Shown: piece by piece, positions 17,405 to 26,589 of the stretch
Layout of the letters: the number at the start of each line of letters is the position of its first letter
Position numbering within the stretch: the first letter of the stretch is position 1
Source: 66-474 sp035606235
Lineage (GTDB): Bacteria; Pseudomonadota; Gammaproteobacteria; Xanthomonadales; Rhodanobacteraceae
Reading direction: 5' to 3'
NCBI GenBank assembly: GCA_035606235.1
Contig: DATNFU010000026.1
Span: 1-64,000 of the forward strand
Length of the DNA: 64,000 nucleotides
The notes under the pieces: model-generated
The model's input: the letters and a program-made list of their open reading frames with translations, nothing else
What the model was told of the DNA's origin: nothing
The model's database searches: none
Position numbers and translations under genes: made by a program

Positions 17405-18355
17405 ATGGCGCGAGCCCCCCTGAATGCATTGCAGGACTTCGTCGCTGTTGCGCGGGTGCAGAACCTGACCCGCGCGGCCGAGCGCCAGCACATCACCGTC
17501 AGCGCACTCAGCCATCAGATGCGGGGGTTGGAGCAACGCGTGGGCTGCGCCCTGTTCGTGCGTGGCTCGCGTGGGCTGACGCTCACCGCGGAAGGTCGCA
17601 TGCTGCTCGACAACGTGGCGACGCACATCGAGGCCATCGAGCAGGCGCTGCGGCCGCTGTGCGGGCGGCGCTCCAATGTGCTGAACCTGTCGGCGGTGCC
17701 ATCCATGGCTTCGAGTTGGCTGCTGCCGCGATTGCCGCGCTTCGTCAAGCGCCATCCGGAAATGGAATTGAATCTGGATTCCTCGATCGAGCTGGTGGAT
17801 TTCGCCGACGGTCGTTTTGACGCCGCGTTGCGTTACGGGCCCGGTCAATGGCCCGGCGTCGTTTCCGAACCGCTGTTCGACGAATGGCTGACGCCGGTCG
17901 CGAGTCCCGCACTGTTGAAAGGTCGCAAGCCGCCGAAACTGGAACAATTGGGCGAGTGGCCGCTGTTGTGCCCGGAAGATCCGTGGCCGGAATGGTTCGC
18001 GACGTTCGGTGGCAAACCGCCAAAGCGCTACGCGGCCTCTTTCAGCGATTCGGAAACGCGCCAGCGCGCGGCGGTGGAGGGCATCGGCATCGCCCTCGGC
18101 CGCACCACGATGGTGAAGCCGCTGATCGAAGCGGGCTTGCTGGTCGCGCTATTCCCGCGGGTGCTGAAGGCGCGCTATGGGCACTATCTGGTTTATCCGC
18201 AGCGCTCGCGCGAACATTCCGGGTTCAACGCGTTCCGCGAATGGCTGCTGGAAGAAGCGGCGCAGGTTTTTCACACCTCGCCGCATCCCGCCGGGAAAAA
18301 AGCCACACCGCGCTCGCGCGAAGTACGCGCGAAATGCGAAGCAATGCCGGTCTGA
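17405..18355 (+). CDS. LysR-family transcriptional regulator (GcvA-like)
   Basis: 316 residues. The N-terminal winged helix-turn-helix is unmistakable (LNALQDFVAVARVQNLTRAA then ITVSALSHQMRGLEQRVG), followed by the linker helix and a two-lobed effector-binding domain (MASSWLLPRLPRFVKRHPEM, AVEGIGIALGRTTMV). The sequence style is that of the GcvA/AmpR group. It is divergently arranged with the EamA transporter gene; a dyad just ahead of its start may serve autoregulation and transporter control. The C-terminal tail (KKATPRSREVRAKCEAMPV) is a basic extension. The inducer is unknown. Confidence 0.93.
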   Translation: MARAPLNALQDFVAVARVQNLTRAAERQHITVSALSHQMRGLEQRVGCALFVRGSRGLTLTAEGRMLLDNVATHIEAIEQALRPLCGRRSNVLNLSAVPSMASSWLLPRLPRFVKRHPEMELNLDSSIELVDFADGRFDAALRYGPGQWPGVVSEPLFDEWLTPVASPALLKGRKPPKLEQLGEWPLLCPEDPWPEWFATFGGKPPKRYAASFSDSETRQRAAVEGIGIALGRTTMVKPLIEAGLLVALFPRVLKARYGHYLVYPQRSREHSGFNAFREWLLEEAAQVFHTSPHPAGKKATPRSREVRAKCEAMPV

Positions 18356-18421
18356 TTCGCGCGGCCCGCAGGCAGCCGTGCGCACGCACGCCGGTGTGCA
18401 TCGCGGAGATGACGATCCTGC

Positions 18422-19081
18422 TCAATAGCCTTGGCACGGGTCGCGACCGACATCGTGGTCGTACACCGAGACCTGTTCATCGCGTGCGTATCCATCGCGA
18501 TCAATGGCCGTGGTCGCGTTGATTTGCCTGCACGCGTCCACACGCGACACTTTGCGGGCGCTGACCGGCAGCGATCCCCAGGCGTCCCGCGCGCGTCGCC
18601 GCTTGCCGCGGGCGGTCGCGGTCGGCGCATCGCTTTCGCCGTCGCGAACCGTGCCATCGCCGCGCACCGAGTGCGGGCAACGCATGTGCCGGTAGAACAC
18701 CTCGCCGTCTCCCGCGCGGCATTCCCATGAAACGGTCCGCTTTGCATCGCGCGAGCGCGCGGAAGTTGAATGCGCGACACTGGCTGCGTGGAAATGCGAG
18801 GTGTTGTGGTGCGCGCCGGAAAACGTCGTGGCCGGTACTTCGTTGAACGCATGGGGATCGATCAGCGGTTGCTCGTGCACGTCGAGCACAGCCTGTCGGG
18901 CTGTCGTGGCACAGGCCGTGGACTGGAACGCCACTGCTCCATCCGCATCCACGCATTTGAATACCGATCCCGCCTGCGCGCCGAAGGCGGCGAGCAGCAA
19001 CAATAATGGCGCGTATTTGCGCGCGCACGATTTCAACCTGACAGACAAGTCTTGATTGCCAGCACCGGAATTCGTATCCAT
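18422..19081 (-). CDS. DUF4124 domain-containing secreted protein
   Basis: 219 residues starting with a signal peptide (YAPLLLLLAAFGAQA) and a DUF4124 motif directly after it (GSVFKCVDADGAVAFQSTAC), the pattern of periplasmic proteins of unknown function in Proteobacteria. The rest is polar, His/Arg/Ser-rich, with several Cys residues (SWECRAGDGEVFYRHMRCP, VDACRQ, DPCQGY) that may form disulfides and look like a second, degenerate DUF4124-like unit. The start is ambiguous: ATG at 19081, or ATG 27 bases upstream. A second DUF4124 gene lies at 35.9 kb. Confidence 0.8.
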   Translation of the reverse strand: MDTNSGAGNQDLSVRLKSCARKYAPLLLLLAAFGAQAGSVFKCVDADGAVAFQSTACATTARQAVLDVHEQPLIDPHAFNEVPATTFSGAHHNTSHFHAASVAHSTSARSRDAKRTVSWECRAGDGEVFYRHMRCPHSVRGDGTVRDGESDAPTATARGKRRRARDAWGSLPVSARKVSRVDACRQINATTAIDRDGYARDEQVSVYDHDVGRDPCQGY

Positions 19082-19281
19082 GACTGCACTCCATGTCGAC
19101 GCAGCCATGATCGGTTCCGCCGAGGAATTAAAACATCGGCGCTTTTCCCCGCTTCATGTAGGCAGATGCCGACCCGATGCGAGTACCGGTGCTGGCGGTG
19201 GCTCGACTCCCGCATAAACGCAACCATTCCGAATACGGGCAAGCTGACGTTGCGCGATGAGCTCTGATTTGACGCGCGTAT

Positions 19282-19320
19282 ACGCATGCCCGTCGCGGAA
19301 TTTCCGCAACGGGCATGCGT
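19282..19320. repeat. Long near-perfect inverted repeat (hairpin)
   Basis: ACGCATGCCCGT (19282-19293) pairs perfectly with ACGGGCATGCGT (19309-19320), and inside it GCGGAA (19295-19300) with TTCCGC (19302-19307), so nearly the whole 39 bases fold back. It lies 14 bases beyond the stop of the PepSY-like gene and lacks a T tract on both strands; it may stabilise or end that transcript. Confidence 0.7.
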
Positions 19321-19334
19321 CCTCCGCTTTGCAC

Positions 19335-19865
19335 TCAGTCGCGCTTGGATGCGATGACGCTGCCGTCGGTCGGGTCGATCAGGAGATCCAGATCCTGGCC
19401 GGAGCTGTCGCGCGCTTCCGCGCGCCACAGGCCGTCATCAAAATCCAGATCATCCACGTCCTGGTAACCCTGCGCGGTCAGGCGCGCCTCGATCGCGTCC
19501 TTGTCCAGCCGCGAGGGCTCATCGGCGGCATACACGTGTCCGCTGACCGGCGCGATCAGGATCTTCACCGTATCACCTGAACCATCGCGCGCCTTGGCGA
19601 CCCAGACGCCATTGCGGAAATCCAGTCCCTCCACATCACGGTAACCGGCCGCGGCGATGTCCTGCATGATGGCATCCTCGCCCAGCGCATTGGCCGGCCG
19701 CCCCCATGTAGTGGTGGTCGTGGTGGTGACTGTGCGTTGCGCCCCAGCCGGCACGCCCGGCGGTGGGGGCGCTTCCGGCGGCGGCGGGAGCTCCTGTGCC
19801 CAGGCAACTCCACCTGCCAGCAGCGCCAGCGGCGCGAGCGCGATCATTCTGCGTAACGTTTGCAT
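19335..19865 (-). CDS. Secreted protein with two tandem PepSY-like units
   Basis: 176 residues. The start at 19865 has AAGGAGTCCG upstream and opens a signal peptide (MQTLRRMIALAPLALLAGGVAWA). A Pro-rich stretch and a run of Thr residues lead into two homologous units of about 48 residues: one around GYRDVEGLDFRNGVWVAKA and the other around GYQDVDDLDFDDGLWRAEA, each ending in a VSGHVYA/TDGSVIA-type strand. This spacing is typical of PepSY domains, which are thought to inhibit proteases or bind ligands in the periplasm. The duplicate is internal. No binding partner can be named from the neighbourhood. Confidence 0.8.
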   Translation of the reverse strand: MQTLRRMIALAPLALLAGGVAWAQELPPPPEAPPPPGVPAGAQRTVTTTTTTTWGRPANALGEDAIMQDIAAAGYRDVEGLDFRNGVWVAKARDGSGDTVKILIAPVSGHVYAADEPSRLDKDAIEARLTAQGYQDVDDLDFDDGLWRAEARDSSGQDLDLLIDPTDGSVIASKRD

Positions 19866-20061
19866 GGTCGGACTCCTTGTCGTAACCCGCGTACAGAGTG
19901 CGCACGCCATGCTCAACCGGCAATGAATTGCCGATCCACGCGTGGCATCCGTTCATCGCCGATTGCGTCGCGTGAGGACGGCGTGGTTTGTTACCCTACG
20001 GAACCCACCCGACGAGTTTGCAACCCGTGCCTCGTCCCCGCTTCGCCCCGAACCGATTCCG

Positions 20062-21693
20062 ATGCGCACATCCGGCATAGCGTTTCATCGCCCGCTGGCG
20101 TTCTGGGCTGGTTGCTTCGCGGTGACCGCCGGCGTGCTGCTGCACTTGCCGATGTTCGCCATGGCGGCACCCATGCATTACCGGATGAGTGGCATGCCGA
20201 TGGATGCGGGCATGCTGCTGGGCATGACGCTGATCCCGCTCGGCGTGCTGCTGGCCGGGTTTGGTCTTATGCCGCGCCTGGAACAGATGCGTCGCCTGTT
20301 GCACGGCGGTGAAACGCACCTGCATTTCCACATCGCCGATGGCGTCCCGCTCAACCGCGAGCACTGGAAGCTGGCGCTGGTGCTGGCGGTGGCACTGGCG
20401 GTGGATGTGATGAAGCCCGCGACGATCGGATTCGTGATGCCCGGCCTCTCTCGCGAATACGCGATCGCGCAATCCACCGCGGGCTATCTTGCGCTGTCGG
20501 CGCTGACCGGTACCGCAATCGGCTCGATCGCGTGGGGTCGCATGGCGGACCTGTTCGGACGCCGCGCCGCGATCCTGCTTTCCGCGCTGATGTTCATGGG
20601 CACCGCGATCTGCGGCGCGATGCCGGCGTTCGGCTGGAATCTGGTGATGTGCTTCCTGATGGGCGCGGCCGCCGGCGGCATGTTGCCGATCGCGTTCACG
20701 CTGATGGCGGAGACCGTGCCCGCCGCGCACCGCGGCTGGTTGCTGGTGGCACTCGGCGGGATCGGCACCTCCGCCGGTTACCTCGCGGCCGCCGGGGCGG
20801 CGACACTGCTGGAACCGGGCTTCAGTTGGCGCGCGTTGTGGTTGCTGAATCTGCCGACCGGCGCGCTGATCATCTTTCTCAACCATTACATTCCGGAATC
20901 GCCGCGCTTCCTCTCCAGTGCCGGCTTGCCCGCGCAGGCGCGCGCGGTACTGGCGCGCTTTTCCGGCAACGCACCGTTGCCGAGTGCGACCGATGCCGCC
21001 GATCCACCGCTGCTGGACGAACAGCACGCGGTGATCGGCATGCGGCAACTGCTGCGCGGGCGGCACGCGCGCATCACCATCGGCCTGATCGTGTGCGGCC
21101 TCGGTTGGGGCTTGGCGAATTTCGGCTTCCTGCTGTGGCTGCCGGCGAATCTGATCAAGCTCGGCGTGGACGCGCACGGCGCGAGCGCACTGCTTGCGCA
21201 ATCGGCGTTGCTGGCGTTGCCCGGCATCGCGCTGGTGGTGTGGCTGTACCAATACTGGAGCAGCATCCGCTGCCTGGTCCTGTTCATCGCGATGACCGCG
21301 CTGGCGCTGCTGCTGTTTTGCGGAATCGATCTGCTCGAACTGCGCTCGGCCCCGATCACCATCGCAGCGACCGTAACACTGCTGATCGCGATCAGCGGCG
21401 TCATTGCCACGCTGATTCCGTATGCCGCGGAAATTTATCCGGTGCACCTGCGCGGTACCGGCTCGGGCCTGATCGCGGCCAGTTCCAAAGCCGGCGGCAT
21501 CCTGGGCGCGGTTCTGGGCGTGCTCGGGGTGTTCGACCACTTCGCGCTGTCGGCTCTGGCGATCGCGGTACCGATGACAATCGCCGCGATGCTGTTGCTG
21601 CGCTCGGGGATAGAAACCCGCGGACAGCGCCTTGAAGAAATCCAGGTGGCGCTTTCCGGCAGCGATCGCGGGACCTCTTCGCTCACACCTTGA
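20062..21693 (+). CDS. MFS transporter
   Basis: 543 residues in about 12 to 14 hydrophobic helices. It holds the MFS signature between helices 2 and 3 (GSIAWGRMADLFGRRAAI) and a matching motif after helix 6 (IPESPRFLSSAG), both typical of the sugar/aromatic-acid porter branch. An N-terminal helix pair (about residues 12-75) precedes a polar His-rich segment (GGETHLHFHIADG) and the usual 12-helix core, which is unusual for the family. The start at 20062 is taken because the upstream in-frame region lacks membrane character. Substrate unknown. It converges with the ABC permease and the two genes overlap by 11 bases. Confidence 0.9.
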   Translation: MRTSGIAFHRPLAFWAGCFAVTAGVLLHLPMFAMAAPMHYRMSGMPMDAGMLLGMTLIPLGVLLAGFGLMPRLEQMRRLLHGGETHLHFHIADGVPLNREHWKLALVLAVALAVDVMKPATIGFVMPGLSREYAIAQSTAGYLALSALTGTAIGSIAWGRMADLFGRRAAILLSALMFMGTAICGAMPAFGWNLVMCFLMGAAAGGMLPIAFTLMAETVPAAHRGWLLVALGGIGTSAGYLAAAGAATLLEPGFSWRALWLLNLPTGALIIFLNHYIPESPRFLSSAGLPAQARAVLARFSGNAPLPSATDAADPPLLDEQHAVIGMRQLLRGRHARITIGLIVCGLGWGLANFGFLLWLPANLIKLGVDAHGASALLAQSALLALPGIALVVWLYQYWSSIRCLVLFIAMTALALLLFCGIDLLELRSAPITIAATVTLLIAISGVIATLIPYAAEIYPVHLRGTGSGLIAASSKAGGILGAVLGVLGVFDHFALSALAIAVPMTIAAMLLLRSGIETRGQRLEEIQVALSGSDRGTSSLTP

Positions 21694-22444
21694 GTTTGTA
21701 TCCGGTCTTGAATATCCACCACACCGCGATCACACACAACGCAAGAAAGCCGAACGTCGCAGCCAGGCTGATGCCGACGCCGACATCGGCGAGCCCATAG
21801 AAACTCCAGCGAAACCCGCTGATCAGGTACAGCACCGGATTGAACAGCGTCACCTTCTGCCACAGCGGCGACAGCATCTTGATCGAGTAGAAGCTGCCGC
21901 CGAGAAATGTCAGCGGCGTGATGATCAGCAATGGAACCACCTGCAGCTTCTCGAAATTGTCGGCCCAGATGCCGATGATGAAACCGAACAGGCTGAAGGT
22001 GATCGCGGTCAACAGCAGGAACCCGACCATCACCAGCGGGTGCGCGATCGAATAATCCACGAACAAACGCGCGGTGCCCAGGATGATCAGCCCGACGATG
22101 ACCGACTTGGTCGCGGCCGCGCCGACGTAGCCCGCGATGATCTCGATGTAGGACAACGGCGCGGAATGCACCTCGTAGATGGTGCCGACGAACTTCGGGA
22201 AATAGATGCCGAACGACGCGTTGGAGATGCTCTGCGTCAGCAACGACAACATGATCAGGCCGGGCACGATGAAGGCACCGTAGCTCACGCCTTCCACGCT
22301 GGTGATGCGCGAGCCGATCGCCGAACCGAACACCACGAAGTACAACGACGTGGACAGCACCGGCGATGCCACGCTCTGCATCAGCGTGCGCCGGGTGCGC
22401 GCCATCTCGAACCGATAAATAGAACGAATCGCCGGATAGTTCAC
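21683..22444 (-). CDS. ABC-2 type transporter permease
   Basis: 253 residues with six hydrophobic helices and the ABC-2 family end segment (GGSFYSIKMLSPLWQKVTLFNPVLYLISGFRWSFYG in the C-terminal third, typical of YadH/NodJ permeases). The start is read as GTG at 22444 (MNYPAIRSIYRFEMARTRR) since AGGAAC lies at the right spacing and family members start this way; the in-frame ATG at 22489 falls inside a repeat element. It is the second gene after its ATPase partner, separated by 121 bases that contain the repeat. Substrate unknown; polysaccharide or drug export is usual. Confidence 0.88.
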   Translation of the reverse strand: MNYPAIRSIYRFEMARTRRTLMQSVASPVLSTSLYFVVFGSAIGSRITSVEGVSYGAFIVPGLIMLSLLTQSISNASFGIYFPKFVGTIYEVHSAPLSYIEIIAGYVGAAATKSVIVGLIILGTARLFVDYSIAHPLVMVGFLLLTAITFSLFGFIIGIWADNFEKLQVVPLLIITPLTFLGGSFYSIKMLSPLWQKVTLFNPVLYLISGFRWSFYGLADVGVGISLAATFGFLALCVIAVWWIFKTGYKLKV

Positions 22445-22475
22445 GCGCGTTCCTGTTGCGAAGCGGCTTTTGTTG

Positions 22476-22546
22476 AAAAGTGCGGCCAAAGCTGCCGTCC
22501 ATGGCCAAGAGCTTCGTGGCCGCTTTCACGCGCAGGGATGCGCATG
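22476..22546. repeat. Dispersed two-hairpin repeat, copy at 22.5 kb
   Basis: An element of the same type as those at 52.7 and 61.4 kb. Hairpin 1 pairs AAAG-TG-CGGCCA (from 22476) with TGGCCGCTTT (ending near 22526) around a 28-base insert; hairpin 2 is GCGC-AGGGAT-GCGC (22530-22543). It lies between the ABC ATPase and permease genes. Confidence 0.6.
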
Positions 22547-22565
22547 CATCGAATTGCACGAAGGT

Positions 22566-23492
22566 TCATGCCTCTTTCCTCACCAGGTCGACAAAAATCT
22601 GCTCCAGCGAGTTCTGGCGCGTGCTCAGATCCTTGTAACGGATGCCGGCATCGCTCAAATCGCGCAGCAGCCCGGTGATGCCGGTGCGCTCGCCCTGCGT
22701 GTCATAACTGTAGGTAAGCTCGGTGCCGTCCGGGTTGAGCGTCAGCGCATAGGGCGAGAGCGCGGGCGGCAATTCATGCATCGGCTCCTGCAGATTCAGC
22801 GTCAACTGCTTTCTGCCGAGCTTTTGCATCAGGGTGGCCTTGTCCTCCACCAGGATCAACTCACCTTTGTTGATCACCCCGACGCGGTCGGCCATTTGCT
22901 CGGCCTCGTCGATGTAGTGCGTGGTCAGGATGATGGTGGTGCCGGCCTCGCGCAGGCGCCGCACCATCGCCCACATGTCGCGGCGCAGTTCGACGTCCAC
23001 GCCGGCGGTGGGTTCGTCCAGGAACAACACGCGGGGTTCGTGCGAGAGCGCCTTGGCGATCATCACGCGCCGTTTCATGCCGCCGGAAAGCATCATGATG
23101 CGGGCGTCGCGCTTGTCCCACAGCGAGAGGTCCTTCAGCACCCGCTCGATATGCGCCGGATTGGCGGCCTTGCCGAACAAACCGCGGCTGAAGCTGACCG
23201 TGTTCCACACGGTTTCGAAAGCATCCGTGGTCAGCTCCTGCGGCACCAGGCCGATGATCGATCGGGTGATGCGGAAATCGCGCACCACGTCATGGCCGTC
23301 GACCGTGATCGAACCGCCGCCGAGATTGACGATGCCGCAAACGATGTTGATCAGGGTGGTTTTGCCGGCGCCGTTGGGGCCGAGCAGCGCGAAGATTTCA
23401 CCCTTGCGGATTTCGAGGTTGATGTTCTTGAGTGCGTGGAAACCCGAGGCGTAGGTCTTGTCGACATTCCTGATCGAGATGATCGGCTGCAC
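22566..23492 (-). CDS. ABC transporter ATP-binding protein (YadG-like)
   Basis: 308 residues, ATPase subunit of the exporter completed by the permease downstream. Walker A is GPNGAGKTTL (about 37-46), the signature is MLSGGMKRRVMIAKAL (about 134-149), and Walker B is VLFLDEPTAGVD (about 154-165), with the switch His in LTTHYIDEAEQ. A C-terminal extension of about 90 residues (KATLMQKLGRKQLTLNL onward) is typical for the NodI/YadG group. No binding-protein gene is nearby, so an exporter is inferred. Confidence 0.92.
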   Translation of the reverse strand: MQPIISIRNVDKTYASGFHALKNINLEIRKGEIFALLGPNGAGKTTLINIVCGIVNLGGGSITVDGHDVVRDFRITRSIIGLVPQELTTDAFETVWNTVSFSRGLFGKAANPAHIERVLKDLSLWDKRDARIMMLSGGMKRRVMIAKALSHEPRVLFLDEPTAGVDVELRRDMWAMVRRLREAGTTIILTTHYIDEAEQMADRVGVINKGELILVEDKATLMQKLGRKQLTLNLQEPMHELPPALSPYALTLNPDGTELTYSYDTQGERTGITGLLRDLSDAGIRYKDLSTRQNSLEQIFVDLVRKEA

Positions 23493-23602
23493 GCGATCTC
23501 CTGTGCCCGGTGGAACCAGTGCGCGATCCTAGCGCAAATGTGCGCGATGGTGGCCGGTGCTGTCGAGAAGCATAGGCGCCCGTGCAGTGCGCCGACGCTC
23601 GG

Positions 23603-26485
23603 CTACACCGCCAGCGGATTGGGCTTCTCCGGATCGAGCTTCCATTGCTTGATCGCGCGGGCGACGTCCTGCGGGTTCATCGCGCCCTCGGCGGCGAGCG
23701 CTGCGATCGCCGCATGCGCGATCCAGTAGCGATCCACCTCGAAGAAATTGCGCAGGTGCTCGCGCGTGTCGGAGCGGCCGTAGCCGTCGGTGCCGAGCAC
23801 GACGTAGCGCCTGCCCTGCGGTATGAACGCGCGGATCTGGTCGGCGTACTCGCGCACGTAATCGGTAGCGGCGATCGCCGGGCCGTCGCGTTGCGCCAGG
23901 CATTGCGTCACGTACGGAACGCGCCGTTCGCTGCCTTCAGGATGCAGACGGTTCCAGCGCTCGCAATCGAAGCCGTCGCGGCGCAATTCGGTGAAGCTCG
24001 GGCACGACCATACATCCGCGCTGACGCCGAATTCGGTTTCCAGCAATTCCGCCGCGGCAATGCATTCGCGCAGAATCGTGCCGGAACCCAGCAACTGCAC
24101 GCGCGGCGCTTTGCTCTTGCTCTTCTTCCGGTCGCCGGCCGCGGGCCCCTGGTCCGCGCTTTTGCTCGCCTTTCCAACCACCGCCTTGGCGCTTACCCTG
24201 GTTTCGCGCGGGTGCGGACCGTCGGTTTCCGGCACCCGCGACTCACCCTGTTTGTCGGGCGAAGCCTCGGTGGTCGGTGAACCCGCCGGCATCGGCTTGT
24301 CGCCGTCGCGGAACAGGTACATGCCGCGCACGATGCCTTCCTCGCAATCGGGCGGCATGTCCGGATGCGCGTAGTTCTCGTTCATCACGGTGACGTAGTA
24401 ATACACATCCTCCTGCTCGCCCAGCATGCGGCGTACGCCGTCCTGCAGGATCACTGCGACTTCGTAGGAGAAGGTCGGATCATAGGCACGACAGTTCGGG
24501 ATCGCGCCCGCCATCAGGTGCGATTGGCCATCCTCGTGCTGCAGGCCTTCGCCATTCAGGGTGGTGCGGCCGGAGGTGCCGCCGATCAGGAATCCACGCG
24601 CGCGCGAATCACCCGCGGCCCACGCAAGATCGCCCACGCGCTGGAAGCCGAACATCGAGTAGTAGATGAAGAACGGCAACATCGGCAGGTCGGATACCGA
24701 ATAGCTGGTGCTGGCGGCAATCCACGCCGACATGCCACCGGCTTCGGAAATGCCTTCCTGCAACACCTGGCCGTTTTCCGCTTCGCGGTAATACAACAGC
24801 TGATCCGCATCCTGCGGCCGATATTTCTGGCCTTCCGGCGTGTAGATGCCGATCTGGCGGAACATGCCTTCCATGCCAAAGGTACGCGCTTCATCGGCGA
24901 CGATAGGCACGACGCGCGGCCCGATCTGCTTGTCGCGCAGCAACAGGTTCATGCCGCGCACCAGCGCCATGGTGGTTGAAATCTCGCGCTCGCCGGTGCC
25001 CTTGGTGATCTGCTCGAACGCTTTCAATTCCGGTGCCGGCAAAGTGGCCGTGGATTTGCGCCGCCGGTGCGGCAGGTAGCCGCCGAGCGCCTTGCGGCGT
25101 TGGTGCATGTACTCGATTTCCGGCGAATCCTTGCCGGGGTGATAGTACGGCACCGATTCGATTTCCTCGCCTTCGAGCTGGCTGTCGGCGATCGGAATAT
25201 TGAAGCGATCGCGGAATACCCGGATCGCATCGTGGTGCATCTTCTTGGCCTGGTGCGCGATGTTCTGCGATTCGCCGGCGGCGCCCATGCCGTAGCCCTT
25301 GACCGTCTTGGCCAGGATCACGGTCGGCATGCCTTGCGTGCGCGTCGCTTCGTGATAGGCCGCGTATACCTTGTGCGGATCGTGGCCGCCGCGATTCAGC
25401 CGCCACACGTCGTCATCGGACAGCGACGCTACCAGCGCCGCGGTTTCCGGATATTTGCCGAAGAAATTGTCACGCGTGTACTTGCCGCCGAATGCCTTGC
25501 AGGCCTGGTATTCGCCGTCCACGGTTTCCATCATCAACTTGCGCAACACGCCCTTGGTGTCGCGCGCCAAAAGCGGGTCCCAATAGGAACCCCAGATCAA
25601 TTTGATGACGTTCCAGTCCGCGCCGCGGAACACGCCTTCCAGTTCCTGGATGATCTTGCCGTTGCCGCGCACCGGGCCGTCCAGCCGCTGCAGGTTGCAG
25701 TTGATCACGAACACCAGATTATCGAGGCCTTCGCGCCCGGCCAGCGAAATCGCGCCCAGCGATTCGGGTTCGTCGGTTTCGCCATCGCCCAGGAAGCACC
25801 ACACCTTGCGATCGGTCTTTGGCATCAGCCCGCGCGCTTCCAGATATTTCAGGAACTGCGCCTGATAGATCGCCTGGATCGGACCCAATCCCATCGACAC
25901 CGTCGGCGTCTGCCAGTAGTCGGGCATCAGCCACGGATGCGGATACGAAGGCAGCCCGCGCCCGCCGACTTCCATCCGGAAGTGATCGAGCTGGTCTTCG
26001 GACAGCCGCCCTTCGAGATATGAACGCGCGTAGATGCCGGGGCTGGAGTGGCCCTGGTAGAAAATCAGATCGCCCGGATGTTCTTCGGAGGGCGCTCGCC
26101 AGAAATGATTGAAGCCCACGTCATACAGGGTTGCCGAAGAGGCGAAGCTCGCGATGTGACCGCCGAGTTCGCCCGGCCGCCGATTGGCGCGCACCACCAT
26201 CGCCATCGCGTTCCAGCGGATCAGGCTGCGGATGCGCCATTCCATCGCCGCGTCGCCGGGGCTTTTCGCCTCCAGATGCGGAGGAATCGTGTTGACGTAT
26301 TCGGTGGTCGGCTCGAACGGCAGATAGCCGCCCGCCCGGCGGGTTTCGTCCACCATTCTTTCCAGCAACTGGTGCGCGCGTTCGGTGCCTTCCGCATTGA
26401 TCACCGCATCAATGGATTCGATCCACTCGCGGGTTTCGGTGGGATCGGGATCTACGTCGAGCAGTTCGCGGGTCAGGTCGTTCAT
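23603..26485 (-). CDS. aceE: Pyruvate dehydrogenase E1 (homodimeric type)
   Basis: Thiamine-diphosphate-dependent E1, which decarboxylates pyruvate and acetylates the E2 lipoyl group. The full-length match to AceE runs from DPTETREWIESIDAVI to YRPQDADQLLYYREAENG and the C-terminal FIPQGRRYVVLGTDGYGRSD. The ThDP-binding motif begins at GDGETDEPESLGAI. The start is ATG at 26485 with GAGG upstream; an upstream in-frame ATG adds 18 poor residues. At 960 residues it is longer than E. coli AceE (887) because of an insert of about 60 residues (approximately 730-795), rich in Lys/Ser/Pro/Gly, just before VQLLGSGTILREC. It is unlinked from aceF-lpdA, which lie about 20 kb away. Confidence 0.95.
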   Translation of the reverse strand: MNDLTRELLDVDPDPTETREWIESIDAVINAEGTERAHQLLERMVDETRRAGGYLPFEPTTEYVNTIPPHLEAKSPGDAAMEWRIRSLIRWNAMAMVVRANRRPGELGGHIASFASSATLYDVGFNHFWRAPSEEHPGDLIFYQGHSSPGIYARSYLEGRLSEDQLDHFRMEVGGRGLPSYPHPWLMPDYWQTPTVSMGLGPIQAIYQAQFLKYLEARGLMPKTDRKVWCFLGDGETDEPESLGAISLAGREGLDNLVFVINCNLQRLDGPVRGNGKIIQELEGVFRGADWNVIKLIWGSYWDPLLARDTKGVLRKLMMETVDGEYQACKAFGGKYTRDNFFGKYPETAALVASLSDDDVWRLNRGGHDPHKVYAAYHEATRTQGMPTVILAKTVKGYGMGAAGESQNIAHQAKKMHHDAIRVFRDRFNIPIADSQLEGEEIESVPYYHPGKDSPEIEYMHQRRKALGGYLPHRRRKSTATLPAPELKAFEQITKGTGEREISTTMALVRGMNLLLRDKQIGPRVVPIVADEARTFGMEGMFRQIGIYTPEGQKYRPQDADQLLYYREAENGQVLQEGISEAGGMSAWIAASTSYSVSDLPMLPFFIYYSMFGFQRVGDLAWAAGDSRARGFLIGGTSGRTTLNGEGLQHEDGQSHLMAGAIPNCRAYDPTFSYEVAVILQDGVRRMLGEQEDVYYYVTVMNENYAHPDMPPDCEEGIVRGMYLFRDGDKPMPAGSPTTEASPDKQGESRVPETDGPHPRETRVSAKAVVGKASKSADQGPAAGDRKKSKSKAPRVQLLGSGTILRECIAAAELLETEFGVSADVWSCPSFTELRRDGFDCERWNRLHPEGSERRVPYVTQCLAQRDGPAIAATDYVREYADQIRAFIPQGRRYVVLGTDGYGRSDTREHLRNFFEVDRYWIAHAAIAALAAEGAMNPQDVARAIKQWKLDPEKPNPLAV

Positions 26486-26589
26486 ACATGCATCCTCAAC
26501 TCTCATTGTAAGGCGGGTCTTTGTCCACCATCTCCGCACGCCGTGGAGCGGGGCGGGCGCGGATTCGCGGCGCCGCGACTATCCCACTT

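Noticed and set aside
19996..21540. Open frame opposite the MFS gene on the minus strand
   Set aside because: Antisense to a clear transporter; polar low-complexity translation with no signal or domain.
26486..26589. Promoter of aceE with TACAAT on the minus strand
   Set aside because: The nearest -35-like element (TGGACA) has an 11-base spacing, which is too short for sigma-70.
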